Assembly (NCBI GenBank): GCA_030248195.1
Contig: JASAND010026164.1
Coordinates: forward strand, 1 to 64,000
Length of the DNA: 64,000 nucleotides
From: Trissonchulus latispiculum
Lineage: Eukaryota > Nematoda > Enoplea > Enoplida > Ironidae
Reading direction: 5' to 3'
Part shown: positions 51,671 through 62,954 of the stretch, piece after piece
Layout of the letters: each line of letters starts with the position of its first letter
How positions within the stretch are numbered: position 1 is the stretch's first letter
Notes under the pieces: generated by a model
Seen by the model: only the letters and a program-made list of their open reading frames with translations
Told to the model about the DNA's origin: nothing
The model's database searches: none
Program-made: the position numbers and the translations under genes

Positions 51671-52794
51671 TACATGCTTTTGGTCTTTGCCTTTCCATTT
51701 CGGTTAATTATCAATATCTCAGAGGAAGGCGCAATTAAAGGATTAACTCCTGTTTTAATTTCAAGGGTTCTAATCGATTCCTACATGCGCTTTCCGATTA
51801 CACGAGATGATTTCGACCACGGTTTCGGTGAGTTCAAACATTGACGACGCTTATCCTGAAGGTGTAGACCAATTTTGCATGTTCAAGTAACTTCGTTTAT
51901 TTACCCCAGCAGTTCTATCATAAAATAAAGCAAGCCCACCTCCGTAATGCTAACAAATATTCAACATACCGGTAACAAATACACGCTTCTTTTATGGCCA
52001 TCCATGGTTCAGAGCTTGCCGAATCAGTTTACAGATAATATCTTCATAACATCCATGCTGGTCTACGGATGGTAACGTATAATTTTCAATGATCCATAAA
52101 GCTTATATAGGCATAAGCCAAAAAGAGTTAACGCTTAGTTATGCATATAGTTTAAGTTTAAGGTATCACCTAGATGAACGACAAAGTGTACGTGTAATAT
52201 ACATGGCTCAACTGCTGTATGAATCAAACTGGCATGACATAGAAAGACAGAATTCATAAGCCCGCACTATTCTATTGTTGGTGCTCTATACCTATTAAAA
52301 GCTGAGAAAAAATCGTAGCTCTGCTTAGGTAAGTTATGTAGATATACAAATATAATGTGCTAGAAAAATGAGACCCCTGTTCATGAAAAAATATGTCCGC
52401 GAGCGACCTTACGCTTGAACGGAAGGTCAAAATTAACTGACAATTGTGGAACTGTGGAAATAAATTTGAATACCTCTTGCTGAAGCAATTTTCCTTTTCT
52501 CTAGATGTGGCTATTATAGGTATACGTAGTATAAATTAGTCTATATATTTTACGCACTAGCGTAGATACGGGAGGGTAGCCGCCCCTCCCGAAATGGTTT
52601 TGCCCAACTGGAAAAATTGTTCAAAAGAAAAATTTTAAGCCCGCGCGAAGCGAGGGCATTTAAATTTATCACACAGAAATTGTATTAAAATGCCCCAAAA
52701 ATTAGTGTATTTGTACTTCATTGAAAATTTTTCGCGCCTTCGGCGCGCCATCATTATTAGCATTTACTCTGTACGTATAATTAAACCTTTACTG
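51671..52794. other. Non-coding stretch with a repeat fragment
   Basis: 51671-52560: no ORF or repeat recognised. 52560-52790: a GTAGCCGCCCCTCCC block and TTTTTCGCGCCTTCGGCGCG, a hairpin word shared with the element at 57772-58165. Confidence 0.45.
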
Positions 52795-54084
52795 AAGTCT
52801 GACCAAAAAATGCAGGGAGCGAAATTGTTTTGTTTATACTGAATTACCGGTACATTTTTGCTGCCGCAATGTATATATTTTCTGAACCGTCATGGCAAGA
52901 ACTTTCTTTCGGTTGGAAAAAATTTTTTAAAATTAAAATTCATCAAAAGAAGCCGATTTTTTAAGTTTTGAAAGATCAGTAGAAGCCAGGAACTAGCCGT
53001 TCGCTGAAAAATTAGCCCATGTCCCAGACATTTCGAATCCCAAATATTAGCTCATTCCGTCAAAAATTGCTATAGTTATTCAGTTTTTTCGATTTTCAAA
53101 ATTCTTTGATCTTTGCCGCTTTTCCAACTTTGACTGGCTATTACTCGTGACTCACTCAATGCAAAAATTTTTTAATTGGATTTTCAGGACCGCTTACGTG
53201 TCAACTTTCGTGTGATATACGTATGTGGTTTTTCAAAATTTGAAAATCGATTTTTTTGAAAAATACCACTTTTTGACCTAAAATTTCGACAATGCGAATC
53301 CAGCAAAACTGGGTACACATAACATTATCATAAAGTTTAATCTGAGCTGAATCCAAGGACATAAAGTTTTCGTGGCTACGGCTTAAATTGCCCCAGCAAC
53401 GAATTTTTAAACAATTTCCTAACTTGTCAGAAATTGTCAACTTGTCAGAAATCAGCTGAAATAGGAAGTTGTTTAAAAATTCGTTGCTGGGGGCAATTTA
53501 AGCCGTAGCCACGAAAACTTTATGTCCTTGGATTCAGCTCAGATTAAACTTTATGATAATGTTATGTGTATCCAGTTTAGCTGGATTCGCATTATCGAAA
53601 TTTTAGGTCAAAAAGTGGTATTATTCGAAAAAATCCATTTTCAAATTTTGAAAAACCACGTATATCACATGAAAGCTGACACGTAAGCGGTCCTGAAAAT
53701 CCAATTAAAAAATTTTTCCATTGAGTGAGTCACGAGTAATAGCCAGTCAAAGTTGGAAAAGCGGCAAAGATCAAACGATTTTGAAAATCGAAAAAATTGA
53801 ATAACTATCGCAAATTTTGACGGAATGAACTGATATTCGGGATTCGAAGTGTCTGGGACATGGGCTAATTTTTCAGCGAACGGCTAGTTCCTGGCTTCTA
53901 CTGATCTTTCAAAACTTAAAAATATCGGCTTCTTTTGATGAATTTTAATTTAAAAAATTTTTCCAACCGAAAGAAAGTTCCTGCCATGACGGTTCAGAAA
54001 ATATATACATTGCTGCAGCAAAAATGTACCGGTAATTCAGTAAAAACAAAACAATTTCGCTCCCTACATTTTTTGGTCAGACTT
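52795..54084. mobile_element. 1.3-kb near-palindromic TA-type element, copy 1
   Basis: Ends AAGTCTGACCAAAAAATG and CATTTTTTGGTCAGACTT. The two arms, each about 620 bases, are almost fully inverted copies around a centre near 53430: GGCTACGGCTTAAATTGCCC is mirrored by GGGCAATTTAAGCCGTAGCC. Right flank TA, left flank TG. The ORF at 53201-53440 is a palindrome shadow. Confidence 0.82.
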
Positions 54085-54104
54085 TAGTTTGCTTTCCCAA
54101 AATA

Positions 54105-54485
54105 TGGCCCCATTTCTTTGGCTTTTTCCTAGGCAAAAATTTCTGGGAGGGGGAAGTGTGGGGGACGATCCCCCCGGCCTGGGGGGAAGAAAAATTTTTC
54201 AAACAATGTATAAAAAGTAGCTATTTTTTCCTGCTGAGCTAAAAATTATTTTTAACCTAAATTTAAGCTTAAAATAGCTAAAAATGCCTAAAAATCCGAC
54301 GAAGCCGGAAACATTTTCCAAAATTTACCCTCAAAACCTTATTTTCTTAAGAGTTCTGGGGGGAAGGCCCGAATCATGGGGGGCGAGCCAAGTTTGAGGG
54401 AACCGATTTCTGGGGGGGGGGGCACCCCCACCCACTCTGTAGAAAAAAGTCAGCATTTTTGATGAGCCATGGGAGGGGGGCAACC
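54105..54485. repeat. G-run-ended repeat, family copy 3
   Basis: Wording such as CCGACGAAGCCGGAAACATT and long G/C runs match the family at 6.2, 43.8 and 56.2 kb. Confidence 0.55.
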
Positions 54486-54517
54486 TCGGGGCCCCCATAA
54501 ATCTTGTGATTTGTGAT

Positions 54518-54825
54518 CTTAGATTTTATCGGGTGCCTGGTGGTGCACAGCTTTCATTTCTTTAACTTGGGTTCCTGAATATTGCAGTGGGAGGCTTGAG
54601 AGTTATCTCGCTCCACTTGCGATGTATACAATGCACTTGTGCGTTGAAAAGTTGTACACTTTGGGTTCGTATTCCGTCTTCCGCTCTTTCTACTGAAGCA
54701 CCTGTGTTTAGAGCGTCTGCGCGACGCGCGTTAAGCAGAAGAAGCGGGTTCGATCCCCGCCAGCTGCCCGATTTTATCGGGTGCCTGGTGGTGTACAGTT
54801 TTCATTTCTTTAACTTGGCCTAGAA
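54518..54825 (+). repeat. Pair of tRNA-derived SINE pieces
   Basis: GGGTTCGATCCCCGCC (about 54747) is a Pol III B box in a tRNA-like context. The tail TTTTATCGGGTGCCTGGTGG and TTTCATTTCTTTAACTTGG occurs twice, at about 54523-54572 and 54771-54820. A related tail follows the tRNA-like head at 58939-59011. Confidence 0.62.
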
Positions 54826-55381
54826 ATACATAAGCCAGATCCAAAAATTGAACATGGAAAACTTAGCCTTATTTTGGGGCAAAATTTTTGCCGAAGTTAA
54901 GAGATGGCTTAACAGCAACGGCTCGCTCATTGAAACACAGCTTTGATTTGATATCAAAACTGGCCAACCGTATCTGAAGGCTCTATCCTTTTGCTCAACT
55001 TCGTCTCCACCCTCCACAGCTTTACAAGGAACTTCACATCTATATTGGGAGGGTAGGTGTCATGAGGAAAGCAAAACTACAAAAATCAATGCAAATATTT
55101 ATTACGCTAATGTATGACTGACTGAATTTGAACAGTTTAAGTTTATACACTGCCATTTGGGTGGATCAAGCAATAAATCTAAAGCCCAGAACCGCCGGGT
55201 TCAAGAGAGAGCAGATTAACCAGACAGACGTCAGACTAAACGACTGAACCTCCTAATTAGATCAAACGACCATGTTAAAGCAGAAGAGTTTGCTGCTGTT
55301 TAATTAATTAGCCCAGTACGCATATCCTGTAAGGTACAAAACTAATCAAAAAGGGGATGTTTTATTAGCCAACGTCAGTTG

Positions 55382-55427
<46 letters not shown>

Positions 55428-56164
55428 TGTATATATATATTATAATGCGTAAAGCAAAACGTGTCAGATCAGAACATAAACTGCATAACAGGCAACTAAG
55501 CGAAGTATATATTTATAAATTATGATGAAAATGAGATGGAACAGCTATAGAGGCCAGATATTGCCAGTAGGTATAGGAAAGAACATATCATGTTATGTAA
55601 AACCTCGAATGATGAAATTATCTGTTTTCTAATACACCAAATGTAAACACAGTAACACAACGCGGGAAACTTGCAACAACTGCGAAACTTTATATACACT
55701 TATATACGTGTATATAACAAATACTTTTAAAACTGCACAACACCTGCTCATTCAAATCAAAAACCAAGCGTCTGCCAACAAACTACCACCGTTCTCAAAC
55801 GTCACACTATTATGCACGTAAGAAAAACATCGGTGTTTTCTTTTTCATTCTAACCTTGAAATACCATAACTTTCTCAAACCAGAAGATCCAGGTTTTATC
55901 AAAGCGTACTCTGAAATCGAAAAGATTCTTGCCATTTAAGATTAAACCCACTAAACCAACTTTCAATGTTATATAAGTATACACTTCCTGCAATTTTTTT
56001 AAAACAACTAGAAAAATGCCCCATCGGTCGTTGCCACAAGGTAGAATATTGGAAAATTCAGACAGTAATCCAACCCAAAACATGTTCACTCCGGGATCCA
56101 TAAAATTGCACATATAGGTATAAATTCAAATCGTATATACCAACATCCCAGAGCGGTTTGTACC
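54826..56164. other. Stretch with no recognised gene
   Basis: Contains a long (AT)n tract at about 55384-55440 and scattered short ORFs without splice or domain support. Confidence 0.5.
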
Positions 56165-56520
56165 TCCTTAAAGTATTGGGGGGATAAACTGGCTTATATA
56201 TTTTTAGGCCAAAATTCATGGGGGTGCTCAAACTCGCCCCGCGTACTTTTGAAAAATTTCAGCGAAGTTGAGTTTTTTATTTTGAGTTTTTGTGTAAAAA
56301 CTGCCAAAAATGACTAATTTTAGGTGTTAAGCTAAAATATCGACAATTTGGTTTAAAATCTGGCAAAGCCACACAGTTTGGAAAATTTAAATGGTAAAAT
56401 TTGACAATCTTTTGATTCATTGGCCTTTTCACGGAGAAGGCTCCTCAGATGGGGGAGGTCGCCGAATTGGAGGCCTCCCAGTAAAAATAGGTCAGAAAAA
56501 CCCTTTTTGGGTTTGGACCT
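56165..56520. repeat. G-run-ended repeat, family copy 4
   Basis: Contains AAATGACTAATTTTAGGTGT and ATCTGGCAAAGCC, the reverse complement of wording in the 6.2-kb copy. Confidence 0.5.
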
Positions 56521-56705
56521 AGGGGGCTCTTCAAATTAATCCTAGATGTAAGATTGCTTACGTAGTGCACAAAGCCAGTCAATTAAAGTATATACTCACC
56601 GGAAAATATACCAGCGACTGCTTGGTTCCATAGGAAAATTCCCGTTTCCAAAGCCAATGATGAGAGACCATGGCAAATGCAGCAGAGTCTCAGCTATTAT
56701 TTCAG

Positions 56706-56800
56706 CTGAAAACTCCCCTCTGGGCAAGACCTCTTTCTTGACAAACGTAAACACAGGAAAAGGAAAGAAGTCAATTACAGACTACTTACTGCCAACACCA
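56706..56800 (+). CDS. Possible orphan exon with a PIP-box-like motif
   Basis: A good acceptor (TATTATTTCAG) and donor (GTAAGA) enclose one open frame, E-N-S-P-L-G-K-T-S-F-L-T-N-V then GKGKKSITDYLLPTP. The basic patch followed by S-I-T-D-Y-L resembles PCNA-binding or degron PIP boxes of CDK inhibitors and SET8-type proteins, but the usual Gln is absent. No neighbouring exon was confirmed, so it may be chance. Confidence 0.25.
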
Positions 56801-57771
56801 GTAAGAAGAAATGACAATAAGGGAAAGAGGCAAAGTCACGACAGGAGACATCAGCTCGCTTATAGTCATGTCGGGAAAAATTAGATTTACTAAACTGGGT
56901 TTTCTATGGTTCCGCTGTTTCCTGAGAAAACCTTCAGGAGGACAAATGAAAAATCGTACCATCATGGCATATTCTATATAGGTAAGGTATATATATAGTA
57001 TACACATATACAATGTGTATATTGGAAACAAAGCTAGTACACGAGTCACAACATAATATATTCGCTATACAAATGACCAAACCGGTTGCCAAAGTGCCGA
57101 AATGGCGCCCACGAGAGACTAAAGAAAAGAAGTAAGCATATTATTGGGAAGTCATTTCAAAAAGAAAAAAGCCCATAGAACCCAGAAGAGCCTGGAAAAT
57201 GGTCCTCAAAATAGATAGGTAAAAAGAATTGGATTAGTCAGATTTAGAAAAGAAACAGATGGGAAGCTAAGATAAAGTGGAAGCCAAGAATCTTTGGAAA
57301 TAATATACGTATAGGTGAATACTTAATTACAAGATTACAATTTAATCTAATGCTTCCTGTGCTAGTGTTACGGCAGGTTACGCAGATTTATTTGTAAGTA
57401 CGCATTAGAGATGAGTACGAGCCCCATCCAAAATTTTGCTCGACAAGGCGAGCTGGCAAGCTTTTTCGGCCCTGCCCGTCAAAAACAATTTCCAAAATAC
57501 TAATAATATTATTTAAAAGTCTTCAAGACAACATGGAAACGCAAAATTATACTACGAAAAGTTGAAATTTGCAGTAAAAGAACCAAAATGAGTAAATATT
57601 TAGCTAATTTTGGTGCATTTAACAAATTTTCCCAGAGTCGATCCGGCTCGTTTCGGCTAGCTCCGGCACGCAGTTAACAAATTTCTCGGCCCGGCCCGCT
57701 AACTAATGGATGTCGGGTCGGGTCAGCTCGGCCCGGGCCGAGCCAACCGCCCGGAATGCTAGTAGACAGGC
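56801..57771. other. Stretch with no firm gene
   Basis: A short ATG frame at 57073-57135 (K-V-P-K-W-R-P-R-E-T-K-E-K-K) is the only coding-like hint. GGCCCGGC-type words near 57640-57750 look like repeat remnants. Confidence 0.4.
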
Positions 57772-58165
57772 GCGTAGCCAGGGGGGGGGAAATGGGGGGA
57801 ATTCCCCCCGAAATTGTGTTGCCCCCAGGAATTTTTTCCTGCTATGTGTAAAACGCCCATTTTTCAAAACATTTTCGCGCCGTCGGCGCGAAATAAGTGT
57901 ATTGTGCCGTTATAATCCGTGTTTCGCGCTTAAAAACGAGTACCAATTACTCTATTTGGTGTACTTTGACCACCTTCTGCATCATTTGGGTGCATGAACA
58001 CGCACTACGCCTTAAACATTATTGTAATTTCAACGAATACTCTGTAAAAATTTCACGAAGGTCACGAAACAGAAAAATTTCTCAGCGTGTGGGGGGCTCC
58101 GCCCCCATGCCCCCCGAAAAAATTTTGCATTCTCCCCCCGAAATTTTTTTCTGACTACGTTAGTG
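57772..58165. mobile_element. MITE with CGTAGCCAGGG-type ends
   Basis: The left GCGCGTAGCCAGGGGGGG pairs loosely with the right end CTGACTACGTTAGTG. The inside has the hairpins TTTCGCGCC-GTC-GGCGCGAAA (about 57870) and GGGGGGCTCCGCCCCC (about 58091). No ORF of note. Confidence 0.6.
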
Positions 58166-58537
58166 AGTAGGCATGTATATACCCGACGGATACAATTCAC
58201 CGAGAATCTGTGTGCGGAATGCTGATGCAACCTTTTTAAATTTTCAATACTGAACAGCGTATATAAGTTCAAGTCGACTGGCACTAGATATATATAACAA
58301 TTCGAAATGTCCAATTTTCAGCTTACAGCATTTTTGCCTTAAATTACATTACAGCTGCATCTAATCCACAAAAAAGACTAACGAAAACGAAACTAAGATC
58401 AGTGTATACTACGTATGTACCACTTGCGGATACCGGATTTCACGAAAGGAGAGACAACCTCCAAACTCCAAAGAGAAAATTGTGTCGAGAGCCAGGGTGT
58501 AGAGATGAGTTCGGCCAATCGGCTCGGCCCGACTAAG

Positions 58538-58729
58538 CCATATCACAAGTATAGGTTGTAGCACGGGCCAGCGTGCACTCAGTAATTTAAGACACGGATG
58601 CTTGTGAAACTCCGAGTGCAGGGCACGAGTGCGCGAAGCGCACGAGTGCCCTACGCGAGGGTTTCACAAGCATTTGGGCGTAATTAATGAGTGCACAATG
58701 TTGCGTGCTACAACAAATTTGTGATATGG
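58538..58729. mobile_element. Short palindromic MITE (CCATATCACAA ends)
   Basis: CCATATCACAA at 58538 and TTGTGATATGG at 58719 are perfect inverted ends. The arms continue with TTGTAGCACG/CGTGCTACAA and TTGTGAAA/TTTCACAA around a central GTGCGC-GAA-GCGCAC hairpin. Confidence 0.78.
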
Positions 58730-59238
58730 TTTAGTGTTAATTTGAGTGCTTTAAGTGAAGTGAAGGCCAAACATATGTCGTCAGTTTTCCCATTGAACAG
58801 TTACATTTCGGCATTGTAGGCAGCACACCAGAGTGTTCCTCGCCCTGGGTCATGTGTATGTCCGCGTTGTAAAACACTTTATTCATTTCTTGTCAATTCA
58901 GTTTGGATATAAACTCCTTCTAACTTAGAGTGTCTGTAGCCTCGATAGCTCAGTTGGGAGAGCATCGGACTGTTAAACCGGAAGTCGTGGGTTCGAATCC
59001 CACTCGAGGACAGAATTTTTCGGGTGCTGAAGTGACAATTTCATTTCTTACATTCCAACTCCACAGCGTGCATCTCAGTAATTTGTGGGCACTCTACAGC
59101 GTGCATCTCAGTAATTTGTGTGCACGCAGTAGTTTGCGTCTTGACATCTTGCACCGTACACATAAGGAAGTACTAGACAAAACTAGTTTGTGGCATCGGG
59201 ATAAAGCACGGCAAATTAACACTAAGCCATATCACAAT
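58718..59238. mobile_element. TIR element enclosing a tRNA-derived SINE
   Basis: The 25-base left end (58718-58743, TTGTGATATGGTTTAGTGTT) is mirrored at 59213-59238 (AACACTAAGCCATATCACAA). The left end is shared with the right end of the preceding palindromic MITE. Inside are a tRNA-like head and a tandem duplication of ACAGCGTGCATCTCAGTAAT near 59055-59125. Confidence 0.72.
58939..59011 (+). tRNA. tRNA-Asn(GTT)-like sequence, probably a SINE head
   Basis: 73 bases fold as a cloverleaf: acceptor G-C-C-T-C-G-A / T-C-G-A-G-G-A, D arm GCTC...GAGC, anticodon loop C-T-GTT-A-A, T arm GTGGG-TTCGAAT-CCCAC. There is a mismatch at pair 1-72 and another (A-A) at the last anticodon-stem pair. The downstream tail TTTTTCGGGTGC...TTTCATTTCTT matches the SINE tail at 54.5-54.8 kb, so I favour a SINE or pseudo-tRNA over a working gene. 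Confidence 0.6.
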
Positions 59239-59370
59239 TAATGCATACGGACGGAGCATGCACTTATATGCTGTCTACACGCATATGCGTATTTATGTGT
59301 TGAAGTCCTTAGTTTAAAGTGTACAGTGGTCAGCGAGAGAAGGGGCTGGTTTTTCTTAGGCTGGTGCGAG

Positions 59371-59399
59371 GCTGGGGCTGGGGCTGGGGCTGGGGCTGG
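59371..59399 (+). repeat. (GGGGCT)n tract
   Basis: Five GGGGCT/GGCTGG units. The four-G runs could form a G-quadruplex. Confidence 0.8.
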
Positions 59400-59561
59400 T
59401 TTTTACCCACACCCAAAAACTTTTCTGAAAAACTACGATTCTTTAGTTATGCTTAGTTTAAGCATTGTTCTACACCGTTCTACATATATAAATACAATCT
59501 AAGAAAATTTTCAATTAAAAAATGGATAAAATATAAGCCGTTCGTTCACTCATTACGGTTA

Positions 59562-60323
59562 TATATGTGGTAGCAAAACTGCACATGTTGGCAAATGTGC
59601 ACATTTGCCAGTCATTTTGGACAAACTGCACTTTCTCCAGCTGAAGGATGGACAAACTGTTCTACAAAGCAAGCATGTCAAGTTTTGCCAATTTTCACTG
59701 GCAAAACTGCGCTTGTGAACTGCGCCATTGCGTATTAATGGCTTAAATGTCCTAAAGTTTTAGTAAAATTAGCAAACAAGTATTTTTTATGGGCAACGTG
59801 AACAAACAATATCTTTAAAATTGAAAGTGAAATTTCAAAATAAAATGAAGAAAAATAAAATTCGAAGTTGGATCAAATCAAATTGATCAAATAAATAACT
59901 TAAAGTTGACATTGCCCGTAAAACTTTTACTAACTAACGAACAAAATTGAATATGAAGGTGAAAATAAATGGAGAAAGGGCAAAAGATGAAGAAATAATA
60001 ATTTGAAACCAATAACAGTGGTCAAATTTATCAAACGTTTGAAGATGATACCAAGCCATGACCCCTATTTTTGTGCAACATTAAAGGGGAAGGTTTCATC
60101 AATCAGCGTTGTTTCAGAGGTTCCTGAGTTTTGCCAACGGTAAGTTGGAAAAACTGACTGAGACGCTCACAAGTGCAGTTTTGCCAGTAAAAATTGGCAA
60201 AACTTGACATGCGTGCTTTCTAGAACAGTTTGTCCAGCCTTCAGCTGGAGAAAGTGCAGTTTGTCCAAAATGACTGGCAAATGTGCACATTTGCCAACAT
60301 GTGCAGTTTTGCTACCACATATA
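59562..60323. mobile_element. Foldback element with 165-bp arms
   Basis: Ends TATATGTGGTAGCAAAACTG and CAGTTTTGCTACCACATATA. The arms also share GGCAAATGTGCACATTTGCC, CTTTCTCCAGCTGAAGG and CATGTCAAGTTTTGCCAATT in inverted order. The centre is A-rich and non-coding. Confidence 0.82.
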
Positions 60324-61059
60324 TATTTGAAAATGCCAAAAATTAGTCTTGTGGTACAATTACGTATATAGTCTTGATTGAAAGACCAAGAGACATTCAG
60401 TCCGTTTAGTTAAGTTCCCACTCAAACCATCCAGGACTAAGATTCTCTATTAAAGATCACAGAATGACACAATTCCTCTCGGGAAAATAGTCTAGAAAAT
60501 CCTCATTATGAATAGCTTCCGGGACTACAAACAGTTTGAGAAACCCAAAACATTAAATAAAATTTTCTATAATTACAAACAAAAAAGAAATGAAAGCTAT
60601 ACACCTATCAGATGAATGGAAAAACGCTAATTTGAGGTAACAACTAGCAAGTATACTTAATGGAGGCCTGAACAGGCAGAATATAAAGAGATGACGTTAT
60701 GGCGCATACGAAAACACCAAAAAAACAAAAAGCCTCAGCGGCATATCCAGTTAGCGAACCGTGAATAAGCTGCAAACTCTACACAGGCTCCATCAAGCCT
60801 TTTGCTAGTCAAGCACTTTTTAATAAGAATGCCACATATGCGTAGTTTACACAAGTATATATAAATACGACTGGTTAATCTGCATGTTTATGTGATACTT
60901 ATAAGGGATTACGAAACCTCGGTGCTGCTCAAATATTTCCTTTTGTTGTAAGGCGTGCAGAAGTTAGCACGAAAAGTCAATGATTTTTAGAAGGTGTTCT
61001 GACAAACGCGACTTACTTTCATTTTTGAGATAAACACCCCATAATGGGGCCAGTACAAA
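60324..61059. other. Stretch with no recognised feature
   Basis: AT-rich, no ORF above background, no repeat match seen within the window. Confidence 0.5.
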
Positions 61060-61310
61060 ATGCAGACTCAGACGCAGACGCAGATCAGCAGACTGGGGTA
61101 TAAAACGCAGACTTTGATGCAGACGCAGACTCGGGTATAAAAAGCAGACGCAGACCGTACTAAAAGTATAAAATGCAGACTTTCTTGCAGACTTGCAGAC
61201 TAGGGTATAAGAAGCAGAACGGGGTATAAAATGCAGACTTTGAGCAGATTTGCAGACCGGGGTATAAAATGCAGACTTGGGTATAAAATGCAGACTTTTG
61301 AGCAGACTTA
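61060..61310 (+). repeat. Tandem array of GGGTATAAAATGCAGAC-type units
   Basis: At least eight degenerate units built from GGGTATAAAA(T/C/A)GCAGAC and CTTTGAGCAGA/CAGACGCAGAC. Every unit carries a TATAAA-like core. No ORF. Confidence 0.82.
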
Positions 61311-61355
61311 CTGATCCTGATATACATAAAATCAGGTTAAGCCCGGTTCACACTA

Positions 61356-62656
61356 AAGTCTGACCAAAAAATGTAGAAAGCGAAATTGTTTTCTTTATAT
61401 CTCAAAAACGCTTCAAGATAGCTACCACAAAGTATATATTTTCTGAACCGGACTGATGAGATCTTTCTTTTCGTGAAAAAATTTTTTTGAAATTTCCCGT
61501 GCGACTTCAAAGGGCGCCGCTTTTATATGTACAGAAGGATTGGTATATGGTACTGCCGCGATTTTTTCACGAAAATTTTTCCCTTGTATGAAAGTGCTAC
61601 ACACCAAATTTCAACTTTTTTGGCTGAAAATTGCGTGAGTTATTCAATTTTTTAGATTTTCAAAATCCTTTGATCTTTGCCGCTTTTTCGACTTTGACTG
61701 GCTACTGCTCGTGACTCGCTCAGTAAAAAAATTTTTCGATTGGATTTTCAGGACCGCCTAGGCGTCAGCTTTCACCCGATATATGTGAGATTTCAAAATT
61801 TGAAAGTAGATTTTTTCGAAAAATACCACTTTTTGACCCAAAATTTCGACATAGCGAGTCTCGCTGAATCCAACGATATAAAGTTTTTGTGGCTACGACT
61901 TACATTGCGTCCGCAATGAATTTTTAAACAATTTCCCTTATTTCAGGTGGTTTTTGGTTTTTTGGCCGTCTTTGATGTTGCCGCCTTGATTTGATGAGCC
62001 AGTGTAAACTAGCAAAAACCACCTGAAATAAGGGAAATTGTTTAAAAATTCATTGCGGACGCAATGTAAGTCGTAGCCACAAAAACTTTATATCGTTGGA
62101 TTCAGCTTAGATTGGACTTTATGATTATGTAATTTTTATTCACTTTTGCTAGACTCGCTATGTCGAAATTTTGGGTCAAAAAGTGGTATTTTTCGAAAAA
62201 ATCTACTTTCAACTTTTGAAATCTCAAATATATCGGGTGAAAGCTGACGCCTAGGCGGTCCTGAAAATCCAATCGAAAAATTTTTTTACTGAGCGAGTCA
62301 CGAGCAGTAGTCAGTCAAAGTCGAAAAAGCGGCAAAGATCAAAGGATTTTGAAAATCTAAAAAATTGAATAACTCAAGCAATTTTCAGCAAAAAAAGTTG
62401 AAATTTGGTGCGTAGTACTTTCATACAAGGGGAAAATTTTCGTGAAAAAATCGCGGCAGTACCATGTACCATTCCTTCTGTACATATAAAAGCGGCGCCC
62501 TTTGAAATCGCACGGGAAATTTCAAAAAAATTTTTTCACGAAAAGAAAGATCCCATCAGTCCGGTTCAGAAAATATATACTTTGTGGCAGCTATCTTGAA
62601 GCGTTTTTGAGATATAAAGATAACAATTTCGCTTTCTACATTTTTTGGTCAGACTT
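61356..62656. mobile_element. 1.3-kb near-palindromic TA-type element, copy 2
   Basis: Ends AAGTCTGACCAAAAAATG and CATTTTTTGGTCAGACTT, flanked by TA on both sides (61354-61355 and 62657-62658), as for Tc1/mariner-type insertions. The arms mirror each other for about 600 bases, e.g. GTGGCTACGACTTACATTGC against GCAATGTAAGTCGTAGCCAC. Related to 52795-54084. Both mirrored ORFs (61422-61607, 62405-62599) are palindrome shadows. Confidence 0.86.
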
Positions 62657-62954
62657 TAGGCAATAATTGCCGGCAATATGATTGCCAACAGATTGCCCAT
62701 CGATTGCTAGTGTGAACAGTGTTAAAATTGCCAGCAGTATTGCTGTCAATCGGCAATTTCAGCTAGGAGAGTGAGCAAGCTCTGTGGCAATTAAACACGT
62801 AAATATAGCGGCGCACAGATTGTCGCTGGACTAAAATTTTAAATTTCCCGCTATATTGCCGGCAATCTTGGTGATGCAGTGTGAAACAGTGTGAAACAGT
62901 GTGAAACAGTGAAAAACCGATGATACAAATGGAACATTCGACGGGAATAAACCT

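Noticed and set aside
58939..59011. Working tRNA-Asn gene
   Set aside because: The cloverleaf has two stem mismatches and is followed by a tail shared with other SINE copies; listed as tRNA-like only.
59371..59399. Telomeric repeat
   Set aside because: The unit is GGGGCT, not an animal telomere repeat such as TTAGG or TTAGGG, and only about five copies are present.
52795..62656. Mirrored ORF pairs (53201-53440, 61422-61607, 62405-62599)
   Set aside because: They are created by palindromic arms and have no protein-like composition or domain.
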